Part shown: positions 6,024 to 14,319 of the stretch, piece by piece | How positions within the stretch are numbered: position 1 is the stretch's first letter | How the letters are laid out: the number at the start of each line of letters is the position of its first letter | NCBI RefSeq assembly: GCF_022771645.1 | Contig: NZ_JALFCU010000059.1 | Location: forward strand, 1-19,326 | Source of the DNA: Selenomonas sp. | GTDB taxonomy: Bacteria; Bacillota; Negativicutes; Selenomonadales; Selenomonadaceae | Length of the DNA: 19,326 nt | Reading direction: 5' to 3' | Program-made: the position numbers and the translations under genes | The notes under the pieces: model-generated | The model's database searches: none | Seen by the model: only the letters and a program-made list of their open reading frames with translations | Told to the model about the DNA's origin: nothing

Positions 6024-8597
6024 TCACGCTTTCTCGAACGTGAAATTCGTGCCGTCGTAACTCATGTTCACCGTATCGCCCTCGCCCACGTCGCCGCGGA
6101 TGATCTCTTTCGACAGCGCCGTCTCGACCTTGTGCGAAATCAGGCGCTTCAGTGGACGTGCGCCGAAGTTCGGATCGAAGCCTTCGTCGGCGAGCGCCGT
6201 CAGCGCCGCGTCGTCCCACGCGAGCGAGATTTTCGTCTGGAGCTCCATGCGCACCTTGAGACCGCTGAGCAGGATGCCCGCGATGGCCTTGACCTGTTCT
6301 TTCTGCAATCCCTTGAACACGATGATGTCATCGACGCGGTTCAGGAACTCGGGGCGGAAATAGTCCTTGAGGATGTCCTTGACCGCGCCTTTCGCTTCTT
6401 CATAGTCCTTGTTCAGGATCTCGTGCGAGCCGAGGTTGCTCGTCATGATGATGACCGTGTTCTTGAAATTCACGACGCGCCCCTTGCCGTCCGTCAGGCG
6501 GCCGTCGTCGAGGATCTGCAGCAGCACATTGAACACGTCGCGGTGCGCTTTCTCGATTTCGTCGAGCAGGATGACGCTGTACGGGCGGCGGCGCACGGCC
6601 TCCGTGAGCTGGCCGCCTTCGTCATAGCCGACGTACCCCGGAGGCGCGCCGATGAGGCGCGAGACCGTGTGCTTCTCCATGTATTCCGACATGTCGATGC
6701 GGATGATGCTGCGCTCGTCGTCGAACAGCGCCTCTGCGAGCGTCTTCGCGAGCTCCGTCTTGCCGACGCCCGTCGGGCCGAGGAAAATGAACGAGCCGAT
6801 CGGGCGGTTCGGGTCCTTGATGCCGGCGCGCGCGCGGAGGATCGCGTCGCTGACGGCCTCCACGGCCTCATCTTGGCCGACGACACGCTCGTGCAAGACC
6901 GTGGGCAAATGCAAGAGCTTCTCGCGCTCGCCCGTCAGCATCTTCGTTACGGGGATGCCCGTCCAGCGCGACACGACGCTCGCGATGTCCTCTTCGCCGA
7001 CTTCTTCCTTCAGCAGGCGCTCGTCCTTCGCCTTCTGGTTGATCTCCGCCTCCTGCTCTGCGAGCTGTTTTTGCAGCTGCGGCAGTTTGCCATATTTGAG
7101 CTCGGAGAGCTTGTTGAGGTCATAGGCGCGCTCAGCGGCCTCCATTTCGCTGTTGACGCCGTCGATTTCCTTCTTGATGGCGCGCACGCGCAGGATGCCC
7201 TGCTTTTCTTTTTCCCAGTCGGCCTTGAGCGCGGATTCCTTCGCCTCGAGGTCGGCTTTTTCTTGTTCGAGCTTTTCGAGGCGGTCTTTCGACGCCGCGT
7301 CCGTCTCCTTCTTCAGCGCCTGCTCCTCGATCGTCAGCTGCATGAGCTTGCGGCGGCACTCGTCGAGCGGCGCCGGCATCGATTCGATCTCCGTGCGCAG
7401 CTTTGCCGCCGCCTCGTCGACGAGGTCGATGGCCTTGTCCGGCAGGAAGCGGTCGGAAATGTAGCGGTCCGACAGCGTCGCCGCCGCCACGAGCGCCGCG
7501 TCGCGGATGCGCACGCCGTGATGGACTTCGTAGCGCTCCTTCAGCCCGCGCAAAATGGAAATCGTGTCCTCGACGCTCGGCTGGTCGACCATGACGGGCT
7601 GGAAACGGCGTTCGAGCGCCGCGTCCTTCTCGATGTACTTGCGGTATTCGTTCAGCGTCGTCGCGCCGATGCAGCGCAGTTCGCCGCGCGCGAGCATCGG
7701 CTTCAAGAGATTGCCCGCGTCCATCGAGCCCTCGGCTGCGCCGGCGCCGACGACCGTGTGCACCTCGTCGATGAACAGCAAAATCTGGCCGTCCGACTTC
7801 ACGATTTCGTTCAGCACAGACTTCAGGCGCTCCTCGAACTCGCCGCGATATTTCGCGCCCGCGACGAGCGCGCCTAGGTCGAGCGAGAACAGCGTCTTGT
7901 TTTTGAGCGACTCCGGCACGTCTCCCGCGACGATGCGGCGCGCGAGCCCTTCGACGATGGCCGTCTTGCCGACGCCCGGCTCGCCGATGAGCACCGGATT
8001 GTTCTTCGTGCGGCGAGACAAAATTTCAATCGTACGGCGGATCTCCTCGTCGCGGCCGATGACCGGGTCGAGCTTGCCCGCGCGTGCCGCCGCCGTCAGG
8101 TCGCGGCCGAATTTTTCGAGCGACTGGTAGCCTTCCTCCGGGTTGTCGCTCGTGACGTTCTGCTTGCGGTTCTTCTGGATGGACTTCTGGATCGCGCTCT
8201 TCGTCAGGCCGAAATCGCGGCAGACCCGCTGCGCGTCCTCGCTGCCGTCCGTCGCGAGCGCGAGCAGCAAATGCTCTGTGCTGATGTAGTCATCGTGCAT
8301 GACCTGCGCGTCTTCCTGCGCCTTCGCGAGCACGCGCACCATGTCCATGCCCATCGCGAGGCGGTCCTGCCCCTTCACGCTCGGGATCTTCGCGAGCTCC
8401 TGCTCGAGCCGCGAGCGCAGCATGCCGAGGTCGGCGCCGCAGTCCGCGAAAATCGTCGCCAGCAGTCCCTCCGGCTCCTTCGCGAGCGCGAGGAGCGCAT
8501 GAAGCGACGTGATCTCCTGATGATACCGCAGCGCCGCCGTCTGCTGCGCGCCCTGCAGCGCCGCCAGCGCCTTCGCCGTATATTTTTCTTCTCCCAT
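6024..8597 (-). CDS. clpB: ATP-dependent disaggregase ClpB
   Basis: ClpB is a hexameric AAA+ chaperone that threads aggregated proteins with DnaK help, acting in the cytoplasm under heat stress. The N-terminal Clp domain has two repeats (about 1-145). The first ATPase has the Walker A GEPGVGKT at 205-212 and Walker B LLFIDEVHT. A long coiled-coil middle domain rich in Glu and Lys (about 400-530) distinguishes ClpB from ClpA and ClpC. The second ATPase has GPTGVGKT, the pore-loop GYVGYDEGG and a C-terminal D2-small domain. With the ATG at 8597 the product is 857 residues, the usual length. That start has AGGAGGG 7 bases upstream; a frame extending to 8645 overlaps the promoter and is rejected. 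The gene appears monocistronic. Confidence 0.98.
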   Translation of the reverse strand: MGEEKYTAKALAALQGAQQTAALRYHQEITSLHALLALAKEPEGLLATIFADCGADLGMLRSRLEQELAKIPSVKGQDRLAMGMDMVRVLAKAQEDAQVMHDDYISTEHLLLALATDGSEDAQRVCRDFGLTKSAIQKSIQKNRKQNVTSDNPEEGYQSLEKFGRDLTAAARAGKLDPVIGRDEEIRRTIEILSRRTKNNPVLIGEPGVGKTAIVEGLARRIVAGDVPESLKNKTLFSLDLGALVAGAKYRGEFEERLKSVLNEIVKSDGQILLFIDEVHTVVGAGAAEGSMDAGNLLKPMLARGELRCIGATTLNEYRKYIEKDAALERRFQPVMVDQPSVEDTISILRGLKERYEVHHGVRIRDAALVAAATLSDRYISDRFLPDKAIDLVDEAAAKLRTEIESMPAPLDECRRKLMQLTIEEQALKKETDAASKDRLEKLEQEKADLEAKESALKADWEKEKQGILRVRAIKKEIDGVNSEMEAAERAYDLNKLSELKYGKLPQLQKQLAEQEAEINQKAKDERLLKEEVGEEDIASVVSRWTGIPVTKMLTGEREKLLHLPTVLHERVVGQDEAVEAVSDAILRARAGIKDPNRPIGSFIFLGPTGVGKTELAKTLAEALFDDERSIIRIDMSEYMEKHTVSRLIGAPPGYVGYDEGGQLTEAVRRRPYSVILLDEIEKAHRDVFNVLLQILDDGRLTDGKGRVVNFKNTVIIMTSNLGSHEILNKDYEEAKGAVKDILKDYFRPEFLNRVDDIIVFKGLQKEQVKAIAGILLSGLKVRMELQTKISLAWDDAALTALADEGFDPNFGARPLKRLISHKVETALSKEIIRGDVGEGDTVNMSYDGTNFTFEKA

Positions 8598-8636
8598 CGT
8601 GAATCCCTCCTGTGTTTGTTTTCCGTTTCTGGTTTC

Positions 8637-8664
8637 ATTATACACGAGAAAGTCAAAATGTCAA
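8637..8664 (-). promoter_or_regulatory. Sigma-A promoter of clpB
   Basis: On the minus strand a perfect TTGACA (complement of 8659-8664) and a perfect TATAAT (complement of 8637-8642) are separated by 16 bases. The -10 is 39 bases ahead of the clpB ATG. No alternative heat-shock sigma sequence is obvious. Confidence 0.8.
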
Positions 8665-8688
8665 ACATAATTTTGATGTTTTGACTTT
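8649..8688. promoter_or_regulatory. Dyad operator-like site over the clpB promoter
   Basis: A 40-bp imperfect dyad centred at 8668.5 has outer arms AGTCAAAA (8651-8658) and TTTTGACT (8679-8686), and inner arms TCAAA (8661-8665) and TTTGA (8672-8676). It contains four (G/A)TCAAA boxes, two per arm, each pair offset by 8 bases. It covers the -35 and part of the spacer, so a bound repressor would block transcription. The boxes resemble the CtsR heptad, but the known CtsR arrangement is a direct repeat offset by about 10 bases. Assignment to CtsR is therefore tentative. Confidence 0.5.
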
Positions 8689-8730
8689 TTTCGTGCGAAA
8701 AATTGGAACAGACGCAGAGAAACGTTATTC

Positions 8731-8811
8731 CATCTGTCGCCGAACGTTGCTCGTTCCGAAGGCTCTCCCCTGGGGGAGAGGCTGCTGTTATTGTCACGTT
8801 CGCAACAGATG
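8731..8811. repeat. Intergenic palindromic repeat element, copy D
   Basis: Outer arms 8731-8747 (CATCTGTCGCCGAACGT) and 8796-8811 (ACGTTCGCAACAGATG) pair with few mismatches. Within them CTCTCCCC (8763-8770) pairs with GGGGAGAG (8773-8780). The ends resemble those of copy C (GCCGAACGT on the left, GAGGCTGC on the right), so this looks like a shorter family member. It lies downstream of pyrR and upstream of the clpB promoter. It lacks a U-tract, so it is not a clear terminator. Confidence 0.65.
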
Positions 8812-8854
8812 ATACAACATATCACTACAACAGCCCCAAGGTTTCATTGACTTG

Positions 8855-9389
<535 letters not shown>

Positions 9390-9406
<17 letters not shown>

Positions 9407-10370
9407 GGCTTTTCGCTCCTTCCGATTCGTGCATGTGCGGGCGCTCGTTGATGATGTGCGCGCCCTTCGTATCGAGGCCGAGCACTTTGATATCGGCCTT
9501 CACGTCATGCGCGGCGAATGCCTGCTGCATGGCGCGGCCGATGGCCGCTTCCCTGTGCTCGCCGTCGATCGTGAACGCGAGCAGGCACGGCCCCGCACCC
9601 GACAGCACCGTGCCGAGCGCGCCGGCCTCGCGCGCCGCGCGGAACACGTCGTACATCCCCGGGATGAGCTTCGCGCGGTACGGCTGGTGCAGCACGTCGT
9701 CGAGCGCATGCCTGAGGAACGGCACGCTGCCCTTCATGAGCGCCGCGACGAGCAGCGCGACGCGGCCGATGTTGAAGATGGCGTCGGCGCGCGGCACGCT
9801 CTCCGGCAGCACTTCGCGCGCTTTTTTCGTCGGCAGGTAAAAATCCGGCACGGCGACGACGAAATGCAGCCGCATGCGCGGGAAAAACGCGAACGTGTCG
9901 ACATGACGCCCTTTCACCGTGCTGATCGTGCAGCCGCCGAAAATCGCCGGCGCGACGTTGTCGGGATGGCCTTCGATCTCCGTCGCAAGGTGCAGGATCT
10001 CGCGGCGGTTGAACGGGTTGCCGATGAGCGCGTTCGCGCCCTTGAGCCCCGCGACGATGGCCGCCGCGCTCGAGCCGAGGCCGCGCGAGAGCGGCACGTC
10101 GTTCTTCATCTTGATCACGGCGCCCCGGTACTCGCGGTCACGATGCGCGCGCTCGAGGAGCAGGCGGATGGAGCGCCAGACGATGTTGCGCTCGTCCTCC
10201 GGGATGCGCCCCGCCCCCTCGCCTTGGATGTCAAACGTCAGGCCGGGGTCGTGCGTGAGCGTGAGCTCGAGTTCATTGTAAAGGTTGCACGCGAGCCCGA
10301 GCGTGTCGAAGCCGGCGCCGAGATTGGCGCTCGTGCCCGGCACGCGGACGCGGATGCTGCGTTCTGCCAT
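9390..10370 (-). CDS. thrB: Homoserine kinase ThrB
   Basis: ThrB phosphorylates homoserine to O-phosphohomoserine, the substrate of threonine synthase. It is a GHMP-family kinase of 326 residues. The N-terminal VRVPGTSANLGAGFDTLGLA (8-27) and the glycine-rich ATP loop PLSRGLGSSAA (93-103) are diagnostic. EIEGHPDNVAPAIFGG and a C-terminal LSGAGPCLLAF are also conserved. It starts 7 bases after the hom stop codon and overlaps pyrR downstream. The ribosome site is weak (a G-run with long spacing), so translation is probably coupled to hom. Threonine synthase is not in the window. Confidence 0.96.
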
Positions 10371-10377
10371 AAATCCA

Positions 10378-11685
10378 TTACCCCCGGTCGATCTGGTCTG
10401 TTTCCACGCGGATGAGATTGCGGACCTCGCTGACGACGGGCAGCGCCTTCAGGACGCCGAGCGCCGCGAGGATGTTCGCATGCGGCACCGTGTGCGTGAT
10501 GGCCACGATCTCCGCGTGCTCCTTTTCATCGCGCTGCGTCTGAATGACGGACTGCAAGCTGACGTCCGCGTTGCCGAACGCCGTCGCAATCGCGCCGAGC
10601 ACGCCAGGCTTGTCCTCGACGAGCAGGCGCACATAGTACGACGATCTTGTCTTCTCGAGCGGGCACAGGCGCTTTTCGCGGTAGCACGTGCAGTTCACGC
10701 GGCCGAACGCATGGTGCACAATGTCGCGCGACACGTCGATGATGTCGGCGACGACGGCCGACGCCGTCGGCAGGCTGCCGGCGCCCGGCCCGTAGAACAT
10801 CGCCTCGCCGATGGCGTTGCCGCGCACGAAAATCGCGTTGTACACGCCGTTCACGGACGCGAGCGGGTGCTCTTTCGGCAAGAACACGGGATGCACGCGC
10901 ACATTCGCGCCGTCCTCCGTCTCCTTGCCGATGGCGAGCAGCTTCACGACGTAGCCGAGGTTCTTCGCGTACGCGATATCTTCCGGCGTGATGCGCGTGA
11001 TGCCCTCGACGGAGACGTCCGCGAGATTGATGCGCATGTTGAACGCGATCGACGCGAGGATCGCGGCCTTGCGCGCCGCATCGAGGCCGTCGACGTCGGC
11101 GGACGGATTCGCTTCGGCGTAGCCTTTTTCCTGCGCTTCCTTCAGCACCGCATCGTAGCTCATGCCCTCATCGCTCATTTTTGTGAGCATGTAGTTCGTC
11201 GTGCCGTTCACGATGCCGAGCACTTCCGAGATGCGGTTCGCCGTCAGGCATTGCTTCAGCGGCAGGATGATCGGGATGCCGCCGCCGACGCTCGCCTCGA
11301 AGCGGAAATCGACGCCATGCGCCTCCGCCATGTCGAACAGCTCGTGACCGAACTCCGCGACGACGTCCTTGTTCGCCGTCACGACGCTCTTGCCGGCTTC
11401 CATGGCGCGCAGCATGTACTCCTTCGCCGGATGGATGCCGCCCATGACCTCGACGACGACGGAAATCTCCTCATCCTCGAGGATGTCCTCCACGCGCGTC
11501 GTCAGCTCGATGCCGTCGAGGTACGGGCGCGGCTTCTTCGCATCGCGCACGAGCACTTTCGCGAGGACGAGCCGTGTGCCGACTCTGGCCGTGATCTCTT
11601 CCATGTTCTCGCGGAGCACGCGGACGACGCCCGACCCGACCGTGCCGGAACCGAGAAGGCCGATCTTGATTGCTTCTTTCATCAT
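10378..11685 (-). CDS. hom: Homoserine dehydrogenase with C-terminal ACT domain
   Basis: It reduces aspartate semialdehyde to homoserine with NAD(P)H, the branch point to threonine and methionine. The 435-residue product has the Rossmann loop GLLGSGTVGSG near 9-19 and the TANKDVVAEFG segment with a conserved lysine. The family signature EASVGGGIPIILPLKQCL and the DVDGLDAARKAAIL segment follow. A C-terminal ACT domain (YYVRLLVEDKPGVLGAIATA, about 345-430) likely mediates threonine feedback. I place the start at the ATG at 11685, 7 bases after AGAGG; a GTG at 11691 overlaps that ribosome site and is less likely. It sits 17 bases after the ACT-domain gene and 7 before thrB. Confidence 0.96.
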   Translation of the reverse strand: MMKEAIKIGLLGSGTVGSGVVRVLRENMEEITARVGTRLVLAKVLVRDAKKPRPYLDGIELTTRVEDILEDEEISVVVEVMGGIHPAKEYMLRAMEAGKSVVTANKDVVAEFGHELFDMAEAHGVDFRFEASVGGGIPIILPLKQCLTANRISEVLGIVNGTTNYMLTKMSDEGMSYDAVLKEAQEKGYAEANPSADVDGLDAARKAAILASIAFNMRINLADVSVEGITRITPEDIAYAKNLGYVVKLLAIGKETEDGANVRVHPVFLPKEHPLASVNGVYNAIFVRGNAIGEAMFYGPGAGSLPTASAVVADIIDVSRDIVHHAFGRVNCTCYREKRLCPLEKTRSSYYVRLLVEDKPGVLGAIATAFGNADVSLQSVIQTQRDEKEHAEIVAITHTVPHANILAALGVLKALPVVSEVRNLIRVETDQIDRG

Positions 11686-11702
11686 CGACACACCTCTTTC
11701 CG

Positions 11703-12149
11703 TTAGGCTTGGCCCAGCACTTCGAGGCGCTTCACGCCGTCGACCATGCGCAGCTTGTCCAGGAGCGCCTCGAGGTCGACGGACAGCTGCGCCGTCTCGA
11801 TCGACACCGTCGCGTTCGCCACGCCCTGCAGCGGGATGCCCTGGTTGATGGTGAGGACGCTGCCCGAATCGGACGAAATCGTGTTCAGCACGCTCGACAG
11901 CACGCCCTTCTTGTGCTCGAGGAGGAACGTCAGCGTGACGATCTTGTTCTGGCTCGCCTCGTAAAACGGGAACACGTAATCCTTGTACTTGTAATACGCG
12001 CTGCGCGACAAGTCCATCTCCTTGACGGCCTCATTGATCGTCAGCTTGTCGTCGTGCTTCAGCATTTCCTTCACGCGGATCGTCTTCTTGATCGCTTCCG
12101 GCAGGATTTCCTCGCGGACAAGGAAGAACCCGTTCTTCTGTTTTTCCAT
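11703..12149 (-). CDS. ACT-domain protein of the PheB/UPF0735 family
   Basis: The 148-residue protein has an N-terminal helical segment with a helix-turn-helix look (LTINEAVKEMDLSRSAYYKY, about 37-56). A C-terminal ACT domain (IVTLTFLLEHKKGVLSSVLN, about 69-145) follows. ACT domains bind amino acids, and this family is often found with hom and thrB in Firmicutes. A role in sensing or regulating aspartate-family amino acid synthesis is an inference; the older name pheB does not prove a phenylalanine role. The ATG at 12149 has GGAGG 7 bases upstream. It is the first gene of the unit that continues into hom, thrB and pyrR. Confidence 0.85.
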   Translation of the reverse strand: MEKQKNGFFLVREEILPEAIKKTIRVKEMLKHDDKLTINEAVKEMDLSRSAYYKYKDYVFPFYEASQNKIVTLTFLLEHKKGVLSSVLNTISSDSGSVLTINQGIPLQGVANATVSIETAQLSVDLEALLDKLRMVDGVKRLEVLGQA

Positions 12150-12214
12150 GGTCTAGCCTCCAGAATATCATACAGCGTATGTTTATTTAGCACGCTTGTT
12201 CATTACCGTGAGAT

Positions 12215-12223
12215 AGTATACCA
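12215..12223 (-). promoter_or_regulatory. Candidate extended -10 promoter of the ACT protein-hom-thrB-pyrR unit
   Basis: TGG-TATACT reads on the minus strand (complement of 12215-12223), 65 bases before the ATG of the ACT-domain gene. The -35 region at 17-base spacing is poor, so this rests on the extended -10 alone. I saw no T-box or threonine-rich leader peptide in the 120 bases before the gene. Confidence 0.38.
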
Positions 12224-12270
12224 TAGAACGTCCATAAATGCCACCCTGCATTTTCATTTTGTCCATGAAA

Positions 12271-12307
12271 AGGGGGCAGGCGAACGAAAACGTTACACCT
12301 GCCCCCT
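12271..12307 (-). terminator. Intrinsic terminator after plsY
   Basis: Bases 12271-12280 and 12298-12307 form a perfect 10-bp GC-rich stem (AGGGGGCAGG/CCTGCCCCCT) with a 17-base loop that holds a smaller AACG/CGTT stem. On the minus strand it is followed by TTTTC. It starts about 30 bases past the plsY stop and closes the DUF512-der-plsY unit. The plus-strand side also has a T-rich run. Confidence 0.8.
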
Positions 12308-12336
12308 GTATTTTTGTTCGATTTGCCAGCGTTTTG

Positions 12337-12936
12337 TCACCGGTGGCCGGCCCGGATTTTGCTCTCCGTGCCGGAGAGCAGCCGGCCGATGTTCGCGTGA
12401 TGGCGCACGATGATGAGGAGCGCCGCGAGCACGCCGAAGAGGATGTACGGCGTCTCGTAGCCCCAGAGCCACGCCAGCACCGGCACGAGCGTGGCCGCGA
12501 CGATCGAGCCGAGCGAGACGTAGCGCGTGACGGCGACGATCGCGAGCCAGACGGCGAAGACGACGAGCGTCGGCTGCGGCATGAGCATGAGGATGACGCC
12601 GAGCCCCGTCGCGACGCCTTTGCCGCCATGGAACTGCATGAAGATCGACAGCGAGTGGCCGACGATGGCGAGGATGCCGCAGAGGATCATCGCGACGGGC
12701 GTGCCGACGAGCACGCTGCCGAGCCAGACGGAGACGAGCCCTTTCATCATGTCGAGGAAGAAGATCAGGAAGCCCGGGAACTTGCCGAGCGTGCGCCAGG
12801 CATTCGTCGCGCCCGTGTTGTGGCTGCCGTGCTCGCGGAGATCCGTGTGCCAGAGCGCGCGGCCGAGCCAGAGGCCGTTCGGGATGGAGCCGAGCACATA
12901 GCTCGCGGCGAGCGAGAAAACGAGCATGAGAGACAT
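12337..12936 (-). CDS. plsY: Glycerol-3-phosphate acyltransferase PlsY
   Basis: PlsY transfers an acyl group from acyl-phosphate to glycerol-3-phosphate at the inner membrane, the first step of phospholipid synthesis. The 199-residue protein is hydrophobic, with about five membrane segments. It shows the three family motifs: SYVLGSIPNGLWLGR near the N-terminus, HGSHNTGATNAWRTLGK, and FHGGKGVATGLG. The ATG at 12936 has AGGAGG 8 bases upstream, inside the end of der. The intergenic gap to der is 3 bases. PlsX, which makes the acyl-phosphate, is not in the window. A PlsC-type enzyme for the next step lies in the neighbouring cmk cluster. Confidence 0.97.
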   Translation of the reverse strand: MSLMLVFSLAASYVLGSIPNGLWLGRALWHTDLREHGSHNTGATNAWRTLGKFPGFLIFFLDMMKGLVSVWLGSVLVGTPVAMILCGILAIVGHSLSIFMQFHGGKGVATGLGVILMLMPQPTLVVFAVWLAIVAVTRYVSLGSIVAATLVPVLAWLWGYETPYILFGVLAALLIIVRHHANIGRLLSGTESKIRAGHR

Positions 12937-12939
12937 ACG

Positions 12940-14271
12940 TCAGGCCTCCTCTTCTTCCTTGCGCTTGCGCACGATGAGCACGAGCGGCGTGCCCTCAAAG
13001 CCGAACTGCTCGCGCAGCCGGTTCTCGATGAAGCGCAGATATGAAAAATGCATGAGCTCCGGGTCGTTGACGAAGATGATGAACTTCGGCGGCTTCACGT
13101 CGGCCTGCGTCATGAAGAGGATCTTCAGCTGGCGGCCGCGATGCATCGGCGGAGGGTTGACGGACACGGCATCGCGGATGAGGTCGTTCAATACGCTCGT
13201 CTTGATGCGCATGGACTGCTGCTCCGCGACGTACTTCACGAGCTCCGTCACGCGGTTCACGCGCTGGCCCGTCAGCGCCGACGCGTAGAGGATCGGCGCG
13301 TATTGCAAAAAGCCGAGCTGGTCGCGGAGGTCCTCCGTGAAGCGCAGCGTCGATTTGTCGTCCTTGTCGGGGAAAATATCCCACTTGTTCACGACGATGA
13401 CGACGCCGCGGCCCGACTCGTGCGCGTAGCCCGCGATTTTCTTGTCCTGCTCCGTGATGCCCTCGGCCGCGTTGATCATCATGAGCACGACGTCGGCGCG
13501 GTCAATGGCGCGCAGCGAACGCATGACGCTGTAGCGCTCGACAGGCGCGTCGATCTTGCCGCGCCGCCGCATGCCGGCCGTGTCGATGAGCATGTATTTT
13601 TGCTCGTCGCGCACGAAATGCGTGTCGATGGCGTCGCGCGTCGTGCCCGGCATATCGCTGACGATGACGCGTTCCTCGCCGAGGATGGCGTTGACGATCG
13701 AGGACTTGCCGACGTTCGGACGGCCGATGACAGCGATGCTGATTTCGTCCGCGTCCTTGTCCTCGCCCGTCGTCTCTGGGAATGCCGCGACGACGACATC
13801 GAGGAGGTCGCCGAGGTTCATCGCGTTCGACGCAGAAATGCCGATCGGGTCGCCGAGGCCGAGGCTGTAAAATTCGTAAACGTCCATCTGCCGCTCCGGG
13901 CTGTCGACCTTATTGACGGCGAGGATCACGGGCTTCTTCGCCGCGCGCAGCAGATGGCCGACCTCTTCGTCCGCCGGCGTCAGGCCGGCGCGGCCGTCGA
14001 CGACAAACAGGATGACGTCGGCCTCCTCCATCGCGATCTGCGCCTGCTGGCGCATGGAACGCAGGATGTGGTCGCTCTCGTCGAGCTCGATGCCGCCCGT
14101 GTCGATCATCGTGAACTCATGGCCGAGCCACTCCGCATCGAGATAAATGCGGTCGCGCGTCACGCCCGGCATGTCGTCGACGATCGAGACGCGCTGCTTG
14201 CCGATCTGGTTGAACAGCGTCGACTTGCCGACATTCGGCCGGCCGACGATGGCAACGATAGGTTTGCTCAA
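12940..14271 (-). CDS. der: Ribosome biogenesis GTPase Der (EngA)
   Basis: Der is a double-GTPase needed for 50S subunit assembly. Two G domains are visible, with GRPNVGKS at 10-17 and 183-190. The matching DxxG motifs are DTGG (57-60) and DTAGM, and the base-recognition motifs are NKVD (120-123) and NKWD. A C-terminal KH-like domain (QLKILFMTQADVKPPKFIIF) follows, with a charged RKRKEEEEA tail. The 443-residue length is standard. The start codon is TTG at 14271, chosen because AAGGAG stands 6 bases upstream and the GTPase motif begins at the normal distance; no in-frame ATG fits. It lies 48 bases after the DUF512 gene and 3 before plsY. Confidence 0.98.
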   Translation of the reverse strand: MSKPIVAIVGRPNVGKSTLFNQIGKQRVSIVDDMPGVTRDRIYLDAEWLGHEFTMIDTGGIELDESDHILRSMRQQAQIAMEEADVILFVVDGRAGLTPADEEVGHLLRAAKKPVILAVNKVDSPERQMDVYEFYSLGLGDPIGISASNAMNLGDLLDVVVAAFPETTGEDKDADEISIAVIGRPNVGKSSIVNAILGEERVIVSDMPGTTRDAIDTHFVRDEQKYMLIDTAGMRRRGKIDAPVERYSVMRSLRAIDRADVVLMMINAAEGITEQDKKIAGYAHESGRGVVIVVNKWDIFPDKDDKSTLRFTEDLRDQLGFLQYAPILYASALTGQRVNRVTELVKYVAEQQSMRIKTSVLNDLIRDAVSVNPPPMHRGRQLKILFMTQADVKPPKFIIFVNDPELMHFSYLRFIENRLREQFGFEGTPLVLIVRKRKEEEEA

Positions 14272-14319
14272 ATGCTTCTCCTTCTTTCCTTGTAGATTTT
14301 CTATCGAAACGGTGATTGC

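Noticed and set aside
8598..8700. CIRCE (HrcA) element before clpB
   Set aside because: The TTAGCACTC/GAGTGCTAA arms are not present; the dyad there is of a different type.
12150..12336. T-box riboswitch or threonine attenuator before the hom-thrB unit
   Set aside because: The leader is about 60 bases at most, has no T-box-like core and no Thr-rich leader peptide. The only strong hairpin is the plsY terminator.
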